Source: Pseudomonas alcaliphila JAB1
GTDB lineage: Bacteria > Pseudomonadota > Gammaproteobacteria > Pseudomonadales > Pseudomonadaceae
Reading direction: 5' to 3'
Length of the DNA stretch: 64,000 bases
Assembly (NCBI RefSeq): GCF_001941865.1
Contig: NZ_CP016162.1
Coordinates: forward strand, 4,835,501 to 4,899,500
Position 1 is the stretch's first letter. Each line of letters begins with the position of its first letter. Positions 28,350 to 37,131 of the stretch are shown in pieces. Made by a program: the position numbers and the translations under genes. Below the pieces are notes generated by a model. That model did not search any database. It had not been told where the DNA came from and saw nothing but the letters and a program-made list of their open reading frames with translations.

Positions 28350-30185
28350 TCAGGAGAGCCTGATCAGGCTCTCCTGCTCCTCACCGAACTTGCGCAATTC
28401 GCGGAACAGCGCCTGCTCGCTGCCCAGCATCAGCACGTTGCGCAGGCTCTGGAAGATGCGGCTGACATAGCCCAGGTCGTTCATCAGCGAGCTGGTCTGC
28501 AGGCCATCCAGACGGCCGTCACGTACCTCGGCGAACAGGCGCTGACGAAACCTCGCATCGAAGCTCGCCGCCTGCTCGTCGAGCCAGCGCAGGCGCGACT
28601 GCCACACCTCGTCCGGCAGATCGGCACGGGCCAACTCACGCACCTCGTGCAGGGTGGTGAGCAAATGGCGACGCAGTTCCACATAGGCATCACGCACCGC
28701 CGAGGGTGGTGCGTCCAAATAATGGCCAAGGTTCTTCTGCAGGTGCTTGGCGTCCTTGACCGCATCCACCAGTTGCAGCGCCGCCAACTGGCAACTGACC
28801 CAGAACTGCTGATGCGCTTCGTCCATGGGCAGCTCCATGCGCCCCATGAAGCTCAGCAGATCGCCATACACACCCTTGATATGGAATTGGTACAAGTGCT
28901 CCGCGTCGAAGCCGCCCTGCGTGGGCTTGGCCTGCAGCAGTTGCTCATCCGCCCGTGCACGCGCCAACTGATCAACCGGCAGATAGAGTGCATGGCAGAT
29001 CACCTCCAGGCTCAAGCGGCCAAGGTGCCCCAGCTCCTGCACCACCGCGCCGGAGGCGGCATCCACCGAATCCAGCGCCCGTTCGTTGAGGTAGCGCGCT
29101 CGCGTCCGCTCCGGCTCGGCGACTTTCTCGCTCGCCAGTTCGGTAATCAGTACCTGTGGCTCGCTACGTTCCGGCAGCCAGCGAATCAACAACTGCGCCA
29201 GACGCCCCTGCAGTGGCCAGAACAGCGCAACGCCCATCGCATTGAACAGGGTGTGGAACATCGCCAGTTGGATCAGGCTGTTCTCACCCAGCCCCAGGGG
29301 TTCAGCCAGCGCATGCACCAGCCAGGTCAGCGGCCCCAGCAGGCAGAAGGCGAGCGTGCCAGTGGTGATATTGAACAGCACATGGGCCAGAGCCAGACGC
29401 TGACCACTACGATTGCCACCCAGCGAGCCGACGAAAGCGGTGGTCACACTGCTGCCAATGTTCGAGCCAATGGCGATGGCCAGACTCTGACTCAGCTCCA
29501 ACTGGCCGCTGGCCAACGCCGCCAGCGTCAGCATCAGGGTCGCGTGACTGGACTGCAACACCACGGTTATCGCCATGCCGATGGCGGTGAACAGTAGCGC
29601 ACCACGCCAGCCGCCCTCCTGATAGCCGGTCATGTCCAGGCCGTCGCCGAAGCTGGCGAAGCCGTCCTTGATCTGGTCGATGCCGAGAAAGATGAAGGCG
29701 ATGCCCAGCACGATGCGTCCGGCCGCCTTGCTCCTGGGCCCAAAGAAACCGGCCAGCACACCGAACACCAGCAATGGCAGGGCCAACGGGCTGAGGCTGA
29801 GGTTCTGCCCAGCCAGCGCCAGCAACCAGATGCCGCTGGTGGCGCCGAGGTTGGCGCCGAACAGAATGGCGATGCCGCCCGCCAGCTGGATCAGCCCGGT
29901 GCTGATAAAGGCGATGGTCAGCAGCGACACCAGGGTGCTGGACTGCAACAACAGGGTACCGCCGACGCCGAACAACAGACTCTTGAAGGCAGTGGACGTA
30001 CTGCGCCCGAGTATCTGCTCCAGCTTGCTGCCCGCCAGTTGGCGCAAGCCCTCTTCCAGGCACTGCATGCCGAACAGGAAGATCGCCAGCCCGGCGCAGA
30101 GTTGCAGCCAGCCCTGGCTGAACCAGAACGAGGCGATCAGCCCCATTACCACCAGCAGCAATATCACCCAGCGCAGGTACTTCAT
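28350..30185 (-). CDS. Na/Pi cotransporter family protein with PhoU-like tail
   Basis: A 611-residue membrane protein of the NptA/PNaS family. The N-terminal half carries two inverted Na/Pi repeats with QSSTLVSLLTIAFIST and LQSSHATLMLTLAAL (paired QSS motifs that form the substrate site), and about ten helices. The C-terminal ~250 residues are hydrophilic and helical, PhoU-like. It probably exports or imports phosphate with sodium. I choose ATG 30185; a GTG at 30191 is in frame and has a better-spaced GGAAGAAG. Confidence 0.88.
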   Translation of the reverse strand: MKYLRWVILLLVVMGLIASFWFSQGWLQLCAGLAIFLFGMQCLEEGLRQLAGSKLEQILGRSTSTAFKSLLFGVGGTLLLQSSTLVSLLTIAFISTGLIQLAGGIAILFGANLGATSGIWLLALAGQNLSLSPLALPLLVFGVLAGFFGPRSKAAGRIVLGIAFIFLGIDQIKDGFASFGDGLDMTGYQEGGWRGALLFTAIGMAITVVLQSSHATLMLTLAALASGQLELSQSLAIAIGSNIGSSVTTAFVGSLGGNRSGQRLALAHVLFNITTGTLAFCLLGPLTWLVHALAEPLGLGENSLIQLAMFHTLFNAMGVALFWPLQGRLAQLLIRWLPERSEPQVLITELASEKVAEPERTRARYLNERALDSVDAASGAVVQELGHLGRLSLEVICHALYLPVDQLARARADEQLLQAKPTQGGFDAEHLYQFHIKGVYGDLLSFMGRMELPMDEAHQQFWVSCQLAALQLVDAVKDAKHLQKNLGHYLDAPPSAVRDAYVELRRHLLTTLHEVRELARADLPDEVWQSRLRWLDEQAASFDARFRQRLFAEVRDGRLDGLQTSSLMNDLGYVSRIFQSLRNVLMLGSEQALFRELRKFGEEQESLIRLS

Positions 30186-30277
30186 CACCACCGCTTCTTC
30201 CTTTTCTCGGCGTTAAAACGTAAACGGCCCCTCGCCTCGATGAGGAGGAGAGAGGCCGCGACAAGCAGTGCAGCGAA

Positions 30278-30616
30278 TCAGTCTTGCTTGTAGCCGCTGC
30301 TGGTGCAGCCCAGGCAGCGTACGAAGGCTTCTTTGCCCGGCGCTACCACGAGGGACTGCGCTGCCTCGCCGACGTTACCGCCCAGCGCGGTGAACGGCAG
30401 GCTGACGATGAAGGCTGCAGCACCGATCGCAGTGGCGCCGATCAGCAGGGGGCGGGCGATGACCAGATCACCAATCATGGCATAGCCCTTGGGCGCCTCG
30501 ACGGTGTACAACGGATCACCACTGGCGTTCTGCTGAACCACTTCCGCTTGCGCCGATAGCGCCAGCAGGCCAGAGGTCAGCGCCAGGACAGCGGCGGAAG
30601 TGCGGAACGCTTTCAT
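30278..30616 (-). CDS. Small exported protein of unknown function
   Basis: A 112-residue protein from ATG 30616 with a signal peptide ([24 protein letters not shown]). Next come a short region [45 protein letters not shown] containing a hydrophobic segment, and a C-terminal [12 protein letters not shown] with a CxxC pair. I do not recognise a characterised family. Conserved homologues seem common in Pseudomonas beside the acyltransferase gene; the function is unknown. Confidence 0.72.
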   Translation of the reverse strand: MKAFRTSAAVLALTSGLLALSAQAEVVQQNASGDPLYTVEAPKGYAMIGDLVIARPLLIGATAIGAAAFIVSLPFTALGGNVGEAAQSLVVAPGKEAFVRCLGCTSSGYKQD

Positions 30617-30692
30617 GGATCGATCCTTCAGATTATTCGGGAAAGTGCCAGTAACTATAACAGCGCATTGATAATTGTCAGCGTGACGGACG

Positions 30693-31271
30693 TCAATCGC
30701 CGTGAAAGGCATATTCCGGCTTTTTCGGTACGTATGGACGAAAGAACGCCAGCATGGCCGCCAAGTCAGCTTGTTCGTCACCTGTTGGCTGGAAGGTCGG
30801 ACCGATCACCACCCGTCGATTCTGGTAATCCAGCGCGCCCAGCACTATGGGCACGCCCGCGCCCAGCGCAATATGGTAGAAGCCCATCTTCCAGCGCTCG
30901 ACCTTCTTGCGCGTGCCTTCGGGCGACAGCACCAGAATGAACTCGTCATGCTCGCGAAAGGCCTGAATGGCCTGTTCGACGGTGTTCAACTTGCGGTCCC
31001 GACGAATCGCGATGCCGCCCCAACTGCGCATGAGGCCGCCGAAGGGCCAGCGAAAGATGCTGTGCTTGCCGAACCAGCGCGCGTTGAGACGCAGCACGAA
31101 CTTCAGCGCAATGAAGATCACGAAGTCCCAATTGGACGTGTGGTGGGCGCCGATGGCGACGAACTTGTCGAGCTTGGGCAACTCGCCCTCGATGCGCCAG
31201 CCCATGAGTTTCAGCACGCTGCGCCCCAGCCATTGGGCCGCAGGATTGGGCGGCAAGTAGTTACCGGACAT
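30693..31271 (-). CDS. PlsC-type acyltransferase
   Basis: A 192-residue member of the glycerolphosphate acyltransferase superfamily. The catalytic H-x4-D motif is [11 protein letters not shown] (near residue 38), and the substrate motif is [21 protein letters not shown]. It lacks long transmembrane helices and is shorter than classical PlsC, resembling the group that acylates lysophospholipids or related lipids. Its acyl donor and acceptor cannot be told from sequence. Confidence 0.85.
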   Translation of the reverse strand: MSGNYLPPNPAAQWLGRSVLKLMGWRIEGELPKLDKFVAIGAHHTSNWDFVIFIALKFVLRLNARWFGKHSIFRWPFGGLMRSWGGIAIRRDRKLNTVEQAIQAFREHDEFILVLSPEGTRKKVERWKMGFYHIALGAGVPIVLGALDYQNRRVVIGPTFQPTGDEQADLAAMLAFFRPYVPKKPEYAFHGD

Positions 31272-31311
31272 CGATCAACCTCGGTATTTCTTGTTCTTGG
31301 TTTCGGTCAGC

Positions 31312-31364
31312 GTAGGGCGGGTGCAACCCGCCTATCGCGCTGTGGCGGGTTGCACCCGCCCTAC
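31312..31364. repeat. REP hairpin, GTAGGGCGG class, perfect 21-bp stem
   Basis: Arms 31312-31332 (starting GTAGGGCGGGTGCAACCCG) and 31344-31364 are exact inverted copies, 11-bp loop, between mutM and the acyltransferase gene. Confidence 0.92.
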
Positions 31365-31385
31365 GGTTCGCCCGTCAACAGTTTT

Positions 31386-32198
31386 TCAACGCTGGCACTT
31401 GGGGCAGTAGACACTCGCCCGCTGGCCCAACTTCACCTCACGCAGCGTAGTGCCGCAGACCTTGCAGAACTCGCCGCCGCGCCCGTAGGCGAACAGCTCC
31501 TGCTGGAAGTAGCCGGGCTGGCCATCGCCACCGACGAAGTCACGCAAGGTGGTGCCGCCACGCTCGATGGCATGAGCCAGGATGCGCTTGATCTCCTCGG
31601 CCAGGCGCAGGTAGCGCGCCCGCGAAATCGAGCCGGCCTCGCGGCGCGGGTCGATACCGGCGGCGAACAGCGCTTCAGTGGCGTAGATATTGCCCACGCC
31701 GACGACCACGGCGTTATCCATGATGAAGGGCTTGACCGCCATGCTGCGCCCGCGCGACATCTGGAACAGGCGCTCACCCTCGAACAATCCGCCCAACGGC
31801 TCAGGGCCGAGCTTGCTGAGCAGCTCGTGGCGCAGCGGATCTTCGCTCCACAGCAGCGCGCCGAAACGCCGCGGGTCGGTGTAACGCAGCGCCAGGCCGG
31901 ACTCCAGCTCGATATCCACATGCTCATGCTTGGCCGCAGCCAGCCCACACTCGACCAGGCGCAGACTGCCAGACATACCCAGATGACTGATCAGACTGCC
32001 GACTTCGGCCTTGATCAGCAGGTACTTGGCGCGGCGCTCGACGCACTCGATTCGCTGGCCGGACAGGCGCACGTCCAGGTCTTCGGGGATGGGCCAGCGC
32101 AGACGGCGCTCACGCACGATCACGCGGCTGACGCGCTGCCCCTCGAGATAGGGGGCGATACCGCGACGGGTAGTTTCGACTTCGGGTAATTCAGGCAT
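31386..32198 (-). CDS. mutM: Formamidopyrimidine-DNA glycosylase MutM
   Basis: Removes 8-oxoguanine and formamidopyrimidines from DNA, with AP-lyase activity. It has 270 residues. The N-terminal catalytic sequence [13 protein letters not shown] supplies Pro2 and Glu3. The helix-two-turn-helix follows, and the C-terminal zinc finger CKVCGTT...YCPKCQR has four Cys. Complete and of normal length. Confidence 0.97.
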   Translation of the reverse strand: MPELPEVETTRRGIAPYLEGQRVSRVIVRERRLRWPIPEDLDVRLSGQRIECVERRAKYLLIKAEVGSLISHLGMSGSLRLVECGLAAAKHEHVDIELESGLALRYTDPRRFGALLWSEDPLRHELLSKLGPEPLGGLFEGERLFQMSRGRSMAVKPFIMDNAVVVGVGNIYATEALFAAGIDPRREAGSISRARYLRLAEEIKRILAHAIERGGTTLRDFVGGDGQPGYFQQELFAYGRGGEFCKVCGTTLREVKLGQRASVYCPKCQR

Positions 32199-32309
32199 GG
32201 CAATACGACAGGAAAACGGCGGTGCGCCACCTTAGCAGGAGCTGCGCAGCAAGCGGTAGGGTAAGCCGCCTGCCCGCTCAGTTGCACGGCGGCGCAACCC
32301 CACGAAGAC

Positions 32310-33176
32310 TCAGAGCACCGCCAGGTCACGGATGCTTTCGCGCAGGTTCTCGAAGTCATACTCCGACAACCCCAGATACTCGAGAATCGGCTGCGCGATG
32401 TGCTGCCACTCCATGTCGATGGCCTGCCCGCCCTGCACGCGATGCGTCTCGCAGATGTGCTCGGCCATCTTGAGAATGCCCAGCAGCGTCTTCAACTGAG
32501 CGTCACGCCCCGAGTCATCGCTGAAGATCGACAAGGCGTTGTGGTGGTTGGCGATGACCTCGCAGAGGTGCTCCGGCAGGCGCCAGGAGCGCGCGGTGAA
32601 ATAGCCGACCACGGCATGGTTGGTGGTCAGCAGGCGGTTCTCGGTATCGACCACGCGGCGCTCGTCACTGGCACTGGCATAGGCTTCCTCCAGCACCTGC
32701 ATGTAGTTGGGAAAGCGCTTGAGCATCAGCGGAATGCCGCAGTCGTGGAACAGCCCAAGGCTGTAGGCTTCGTCGGGCGAGTGATAACCGAGGCGCTTGG
32801 CCAGGGTCAGGCAGGTCATCGCCACGTCCTGGGCACTGTCCCAGAAGCGGTTGAGCACCAGGATCGCTTCGTCGGTCAGCTCGCCTTTGATCGACTGCGC
32901 ATTGATCAGGTTGATCACCGTGTTGCAGCCCATCAGATTGACCGCCTGCTGGATCGAAGCGATGCGGTTGGCCAGGCCGAAGTGTGGCGAGTTGACGATC
33001 TTCAGCAGCGCGCCGGACAGCCCCGGGTCCTGACTGATCAGCTTGGCGATGCTGCGCAGATCGGGGCTGGGCATGATCTGTTCCATCTGCAGATCGACCA
33101 TGATCTGTGGTTGCGGCGGTACGCTGATCCCCTGCAGGACTTGCTGGATCTGTTCGGCGGTAAGTTCGTAGGTCAT
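32310..33176 (-). CDS. HDOD-domain signalling protein
   Basis: A 288-residue single-domain HDOD protein. It has IMPSPDLRSIAKLISQDPGLSGALLKIVNSPHFGLANRIASIQQAVNLMG, which is typical, and GLFHDCGIPLML in the HD-like core; the true HD phosphohydrolase metal set is incomplete, as usual for HDOD. Members act in cell-cycle, stress and chemotaxis signalling, and their ligand is unclear. Start ATG 33176 is chosen (MTYELTAEQI); the longer frame to 33572 overlaps rlmI on the other strand. Confidence 0.9.
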   Translation of the reverse strand: MTYELTAEQIQQVLQGISVPPQPQIMVDLQMEQIMPSPDLRSIAKLISQDPGLSGALLKIVNSPHFGLANRIASIQQAVNLMGCNTVINLINAQSIKGELTDEAILVLNRFWDSAQDVAMTCLTLAKRLGYHSPDEAYSLGLFHDCGIPLMLKRFPNYMQVLEEAYASASDERRVVDTENRLLTTNHAVVGYFTARSWRLPEHLCEVIANHHNALSIFSDDSGRDAQLKTLLGILKMAEHICETHRVQGGQAIDMEWQHIAQPILEYLGLSEYDFENLRESIRDLAVL

Positions 33177-33278
33177 GAAAGAGGGATCGTGCAGGGTGAG
33201 AAGTAGCGCACAGTCTAGCCAAAGCACAGACCAGCCCGCAGTCGACTTTTGTAACCGCCGGCCCCGTGTGCAAACCGC

Positions 33279-33284
33279 TATAAT
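33279..33284 (+). promoter_or_regulatory. -10 element before rlmI
   Basis: An exact TATAAT lies 31 bp upstream of the rlmI start in the 138-bp divergent gap. I see no good -35 at 16-18 bp spacing, so the promoter is only tentatively placed. Confidence 0.45.
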
Positions 33285-33314
33285 CCCGCTCTTTTCCCCG
33301 CGGAGCCCGAACTC

Positions 33315-34514
33315 ATGTCTTCCCTGCCCAGTCTGCGCCTGAAAGCCAACGCCGACCGACGCCTGCGCGCCGGCCACCTGTGGGTCTACAGCAACGAGAT
33401 CGATGTCGCCGCCACCCCGCTGCATGGTTTTGCCGCCGGGGACCAGGCTGTTCTCGAAGCCGCCGGCGGCAAGCCGCTGGGCATCGTCGCCATGAGTCCG
33501 AACAACCTGATCTGCGCGCGCCTGCTGTCGCGCGACATCAAGCACGTGCTGGACAAATCCCTGCTGGTGCATCGCCTCAATGTCTGCCTGTCGCTGCGCG
33601 AACGCCTGTTCGACAAGCCCTGCTACCGCCTGGTGTATGGCGACTCCGATCTGCTACCGGGCCTGGTGGTCGACCGCTTCTTCGACATTCTGGTGGTGCA
33701 GCTGGCTTCGGCCACCATGGAGGCACACAAGGACGACGTGCTCGCCGCGCTGATCCAGGTGTGCAAACCCAGCGGCATCCTGCTCAAGAACGACTCCAGC
33801 GCGCGCGACGCCGAAGGCCTCGAACGCTACGTGGCGACTGCCTACGGCGAGGTGCCGGAGTGGGTAGCACTGGAAGAGAACGGCGTGAAGTTCGAAGCAC
33901 CGGTAATCGAAGGGCAGAAGACCGGCTGGTTCTATGACCACCGCATGAACCGCGCACGCCTGGCGCCCTACGTCAAAGGCAAGCGCGTGCTCGACCTGTT
34001 CAGCTACATCGGCGGCTGGGGCGTGCAGGCTGCAGCGTTCGGCGCCAGCGAAGTGTTCTGCGTGGACGCCTCGGCCTTCGCCCTCGACGGCGTGGAGCGC
34101 AACGCCACGCTCAACGGTTTCGCCGAAAAGGTCACCTGCGTCGAAGGTGACGTGTTCGCCGCCCTGCGTGAACTGAAGTCCGCCGAAGAGCGCTTCGACG
34201 TGGTGATCGCCGACCCACCCGCCTTCATCAAGCGCAAGAAGGACATCAAGAACGGCGAAGCGGCCTACCGGCGCCTCAACGAAACCGCCATGCGCCTGCT
34301 CAACAAGGACGGCATCCTGGTCAGCGCCAGTTGCTCCATGCACCTGGAAGAGGACAACCTGCAGAACATTCTGCTGACCAGCGCCCGCCATCTGGATCGC
34401 AACATTCAACTACTCGAGCGCGGCGCCCAGGGCCCGGATCACCCGGTGCACCCGGCGATCAACGAGACCCGCTACATCAAAAGCCTGACCATGCGCCTGC
34501 TGCCCAACAGTTGA
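33315..34514 (+). CDS. rlmI: 23S rRNA (cytosine(1962)-C5)-methyltransferase RlmI
   Basis: A 399-residue SAM-dependent methyltransferase. The N-terminal PUA domain (LRLKANADRRLRAGHLWVYSNEID) is followed by an EEHEE domain and a class I Rossmann domain with VLDLFSYIGGWGVQAAAFGA, VIADPPAFIKRKKDI and a catalytic Cys in VSASCSMHL. This arrangement identifies RlmI/YccW. A GC-rich stem follows the gene. Confidence 0.93.
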   Translation: MSSLPSLRLKANADRRLRAGHLWVYSNEIDVAATPLHGFAAGDQAVLEAAGGKPLGIVAMSPNNLICARLLSRDIKHVLDKSLLVHRLNVCLSLRERLFDKPCYRLVYGDSDLLPGLVVDRFFDILVVQLASATMEAHKDDVLAALIQVCKPSGILLKNDSSARDAEGLERYVATAYGEVPEWVALEENGVKFEAPVIEGQKTGWFYDHRMNRARLAPYVKGKRVLDLFSYIGGWGVQAAAFGASEVFCVDASAFALDGVERNATLNGFAEKVTCVEGDVFAALRELKSAEERFDVVIADPPAFIKRKKDIKNGEAAYRRLNETAMRLLNKDGILVSASCSMHLEEDNLQNILLTSARHLDRNIQLLERGAQGPDHPVHPAINETRYIKSLTMRLLPNS

Positions 34515-34521
34515 GCAACCT

Positions 34522-34550
34522 GCACCTGCCGAGTGCGTTTCGGCAGGTGC
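34522..34550 (+). terminator. Stem-loop after rlmI
   Basis: Perfect 10-bp stem GCACCTGCCG/CGGCAGGTGC with a 9-base loop, 8 bp after the rlmI stop, followed by a pyrimidine-rich but T-poor tract; probable terminator. Confidence 0.7.
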
Positions 34551-34661
34551 CTCTTCCCCCCTCTCGCTGTTACCTCCCCCCACACCCGCCTCGCATCTCG
34601 CCCAGCATCGACTAGGCTTCAAAGTGCATAGCTAAGCGCTATCAGCCGACCACGGGTTAAC

Positions 34662-34677
34662 TGGCTTGCTTATTGCT
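34662..34677 (+). promoter_or_regulatory. Sigma-54 promoter for the polyamine ABC operon
   Basis: TGGCTTGCTTATTGCT matches the -24/-12 consensus (TGGCACG-N4-TTGCW) at all but two positions, with the invariant GG and GC at the correct 10-bp interval. It lies 107 bp before the first gene. A dyad ATAGC-TAAGC-GCTAT-like sequence lies just upstream (about 34628-34642). Confidence 0.65.
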
Positions 34678-34783
34678 TTTGGCTATCAACATAACGAACG
34701 TCCCCCACGAAGGGGGCGAATCGACTCAGAAGTTGGAGCCTTGGCCACGAGCTGACTCCATATTGCCGATAGCGGGGAGGACT

Positions 34784-35902
34784 ATGACTGCGCAAGCTGG
34801 GAACGACGCGTTCCTGCGATTCACCAACGTCAAGAAGACCTACGATCACAAGACCCTGGTGGTCAAGGACTTCAACCTCAACGTGGCCAAGGGCGAATTC
34901 ATCACCCTGCTCGGCCCCTCCGGCTCAGGCAAGACCACCTGCCTAATGATGCTCGCCGGCTTCGAGGACGTGACCAGCGGCGAGATCCTGATCAACGGCC
35001 GCAACGTCACCAGCATCGCCCCCTACGCTCGCAACATCGGCATGGTCTTCCAGCAGTACGCGCTGTTCCCGCACATGACCATCCGCGAGAACCTGGCCTA
35101 CCCACTGAAAATCCGCAAATTGCCCAAGGACGAGATTCGCGCCAAGGTCGAGGAGTACCTCGCCCTGGTCGAACTGCAGGCCTTCGGCGGCCGCTACCCC
35201 GCCCAGCTTTCCGGCGGCCAGCGCCAGCGCGTGGCCCTGGCCCGCGCGCTGATCTTCGCCCCGGACATCGTGCTGATGGACGAGCCGCTCGGCGCACTGG
35301 ACAAGAAGCTGCGCGAGCAGATGCAGTTCGAGATCAAGCGCCTGCACGAGCAGCTCGGCTTCACCGTGATCTACGTCACCCACGACCAGACCGAAGCGCT
35401 GACCATGAGCGACCGCATCGCCGTGTTCAATAACGGCGTGGTGCAGCAATGCGCCGCGCCGCACGTGCTCTACGAACGCCCAGCCAACATGTTCGTCGCC
35501 GACTTCATCGGCGAAAGCAACAAGCTCTCCGGCGTGATCGAGGCAGTCGAGGCTGATCGCGTCCAGGTGCGCCTCGACGATGGCGGCCTGGTCCGCACGC
35601 TGAAAGCCAATTGCACCGAAGTCGGCCAGGCCACCACGGTGTCGGTACGCCCGGAAAAGCTCAACTTCACCGACCGCCTTGGCGGCGCCGGCAACCAGGT
35701 CAAGGCCCGCTTCGTCACCCGCCACTACGTCGGCGAATACATCCGCTACCACTTCGAAACCGCCAGCGGCAGCGAGCTGGTGGTGAAGAATCTGAACGAC
35801 AGTTCAGCCCCGCAACTCAGCGCTCAGGAAGAGATCGACCTCGCCTGGCTGCCGGAAGACAGCCAGGCCCTGGATCGATCGGAAGTGCCGAAGACGCTCT
35901 GA
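34784..35902 (+). CDS. Polyamine-type ABC transporter, ATP-binding protein
   Basis: A PotA/PotG-like ATPase of 372 residues. It shows Walker A GPSGSGKTT, Q-loop VFQQYALFP, signature LSGGQRQRVALARAL, Walker B VLMDEPLGALD, a switch His in THDQTEALT and a C-terminal TOBE domain. The ATG at 34784 follows GGGGAGGACT, a strong ribosome site; the frame is open to 34673 but that stretch covers the promoter. It is first in a four-gene operon with binding protein and two permeases. Confidence 0.93.
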   Translation: MTAQAGNDAFLRFTNVKKTYDHKTLVVKDFNLNVAKGEFITLLGPSGSGKTTCLMMLAGFEDVTSGEILINGRNVTSIAPYARNIGMVFQQYALFPHMTIRENLAYPLKIRKLPKDEIRAKVEEYLALVELQAFGGRYPAQLSGGQRQRVALARALIFAPDIVLMDEPLGALDKKLREQMQFEIKRLHEQLGFTVIYVTHDQTEALTMSDRIAVFNNGVVQQCAAPHVLYERPANMFVADFIGESNKLSGVIEAVEADRVQVRLDDGGLVRTLKANCTEVGQATTVSVRPEKLNFTDRLGGAGNQVKARFVTRHYVGEYIRYHFETASGSELVVKNLNDSSAPQLSAQEEIDLAWLPEDSQALDRSEVPKTL

Positions 35903-35936
35903 CCCCACAACTAGTAGAAGCAAATGGAGCACAGCA

Positions 35937-37010
35937 ATGGCTAGATCACTGACTACCAGCTTTTCCACCTTCGCCCTGGTGGCGGCATTGGGACTCACAG
36001 CGGGCAACGCCACGGCCCAGGACAGCCTCACCGTGGTGTCCTGGGGCGGCGCCTATGGCGCGGCGCAGAAAAAACACGTCATCGACCCTTACCAGGCAGA
36101 GTCCGGCGTCAAGGTATTGTTCGAGGATTACTCGGGCGGCGTCGCCGAGATCAAGGCCCAGGTCGAATCCGGCAACATTCAGTGGGATGTGGTCGACTTC
36201 GAGGTGATCGACCTCGAGCGCGCCTGCTCCGAAGGCCTGCTGGAAACCCTCGACCACAGCGTACTGCCGGCCGGCATCGACGGCACCCCGGCCGCCCAGG
36301 ACTTCATCCCCGAAGCCCTGGCCAGCGAGTGCGCGGTGGGCAACATCGTCTGGTCGGTGGTGTTCGCCTACAACCAGAACACCATCGGCGGCACCAAGGC
36401 TGCCAGCATCGGCGACTTCTTCGACACCGCCAAGATTCCCGGCAAGCGCGCCCTGCGCAAACGCCCGCAGGTGAACATGGAATGGGCACTGCTGGCCGAC
36501 GGCGTGGCGCCCGATGAAGTCTACGAAGTGCTGGCCACCCCGGAAGGCCAACAACGCGCCTTCGACAAGCTGGACAGCATCAAGAAGGACATCGTCTGGT
36601 TCGACTCCTGGTCGCAGGCGCCACAACTGCTCAATGACGGCGGTGCGGTGCTGGTGCAGTCGGCCAACGGCCGCTTCTACGACGCCATCGTGCAGGAGAA
36701 GAAACCCTTCGAAATCGTCTGGGACGGCCACGTCTACGACCTCGACGCCTGGGCCATCGTCAAGGGCACCAAGAAGAAGGACCTGGCCATGGAGTTCATC
36801 AAGTACGCCACCGGCTCCAAGCCCCTGGCTGGCATGCCGGACGTGGCCTATGGCCCGACCCGCAAGTCGTCCATGCCGCTGGCCGACCAGAGTGCGGCGC
36901 CGCACCTGCCGACCGCTCACCTGGACAAAGGCATCCAGGCCGGCTCCGAGTTCTGGGCTGACTATGGCGAGTCGCTGGGCGAGAAATTCAACGAGTGGCT
37001 GTTGAAGTAA
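35937..37010 (+). CDS. Polyamine-type periplasmic substrate-binding protein
   Basis: A PotD-family solute-binding protein of 357 residues. The signal peptide ends at ATAQ (about residue 27), and the mature protein starts DSLTVVSWGGAYGAAQKKHVIDPY. It has the PotD-like DVVDFEVIDLERACSEGLLETLD and the Asp/Trp-rich pocket segments KDIVWFDSWSQAPQLL and VWDGHVYDLDAWAIVKG. The substrate is likely a polyamine or another amine, but the exact one cannot be read off. Confidence 0.9.
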   Translation: MARSLTTSFSTFALVAALGLTAGNATAQDSLTVVSWGGAYGAAQKKHVIDPYQAESGVKVLFEDYSGGVAEIKAQVESGNIQWDVVDFEVIDLERACSEGLLETLDHSVLPAGIDGTPAAQDFIPEALASECAVGNIVWSVVFAYNQNTIGGTKAASIGDFFDTAKIPGKRALRKRPQVNMEWALLADGVAPDEVYEVLATPEGQQRAFDKLDSIKKDIVWFDSWSQAPQLLNDGGAVLVQSANGRFYDAIVQEKKPFEIVWDGHVYDLDAWAIVKGTKKKDLAMEFIKYATGSKPLAGMPDVAYGPTRKSSMPLADQSAAPHLPTAHLDKGIQAGSEFWADYGESLGEKFNEWLLK

Positions 37011-37037
37011 GCACCACACCCTCCCCACGGACGACCT

Positions 37038-37085
37038 GTGGGAGGCGCTTCAGCGGCGACGGTCGCGGCTGAAGCCCCCTCCCAC
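37038..37085. repeat. REP-like hairpin within the ABC operon
   Basis: GTGGGAGGCGCTTCAGC (37038-37054) pairs with 37068-37085 (GCTGAAG...CTCCCAC) with one bulge. It lies between the binding-protein gene and the first permease and could separate expression levels. Confidence 0.75.
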
Positions 37086-37131
37086 GGGTACCGAGGTCCA
37101 ACGGAGAAGGGGCTTATCCCGGAGTAATGTC

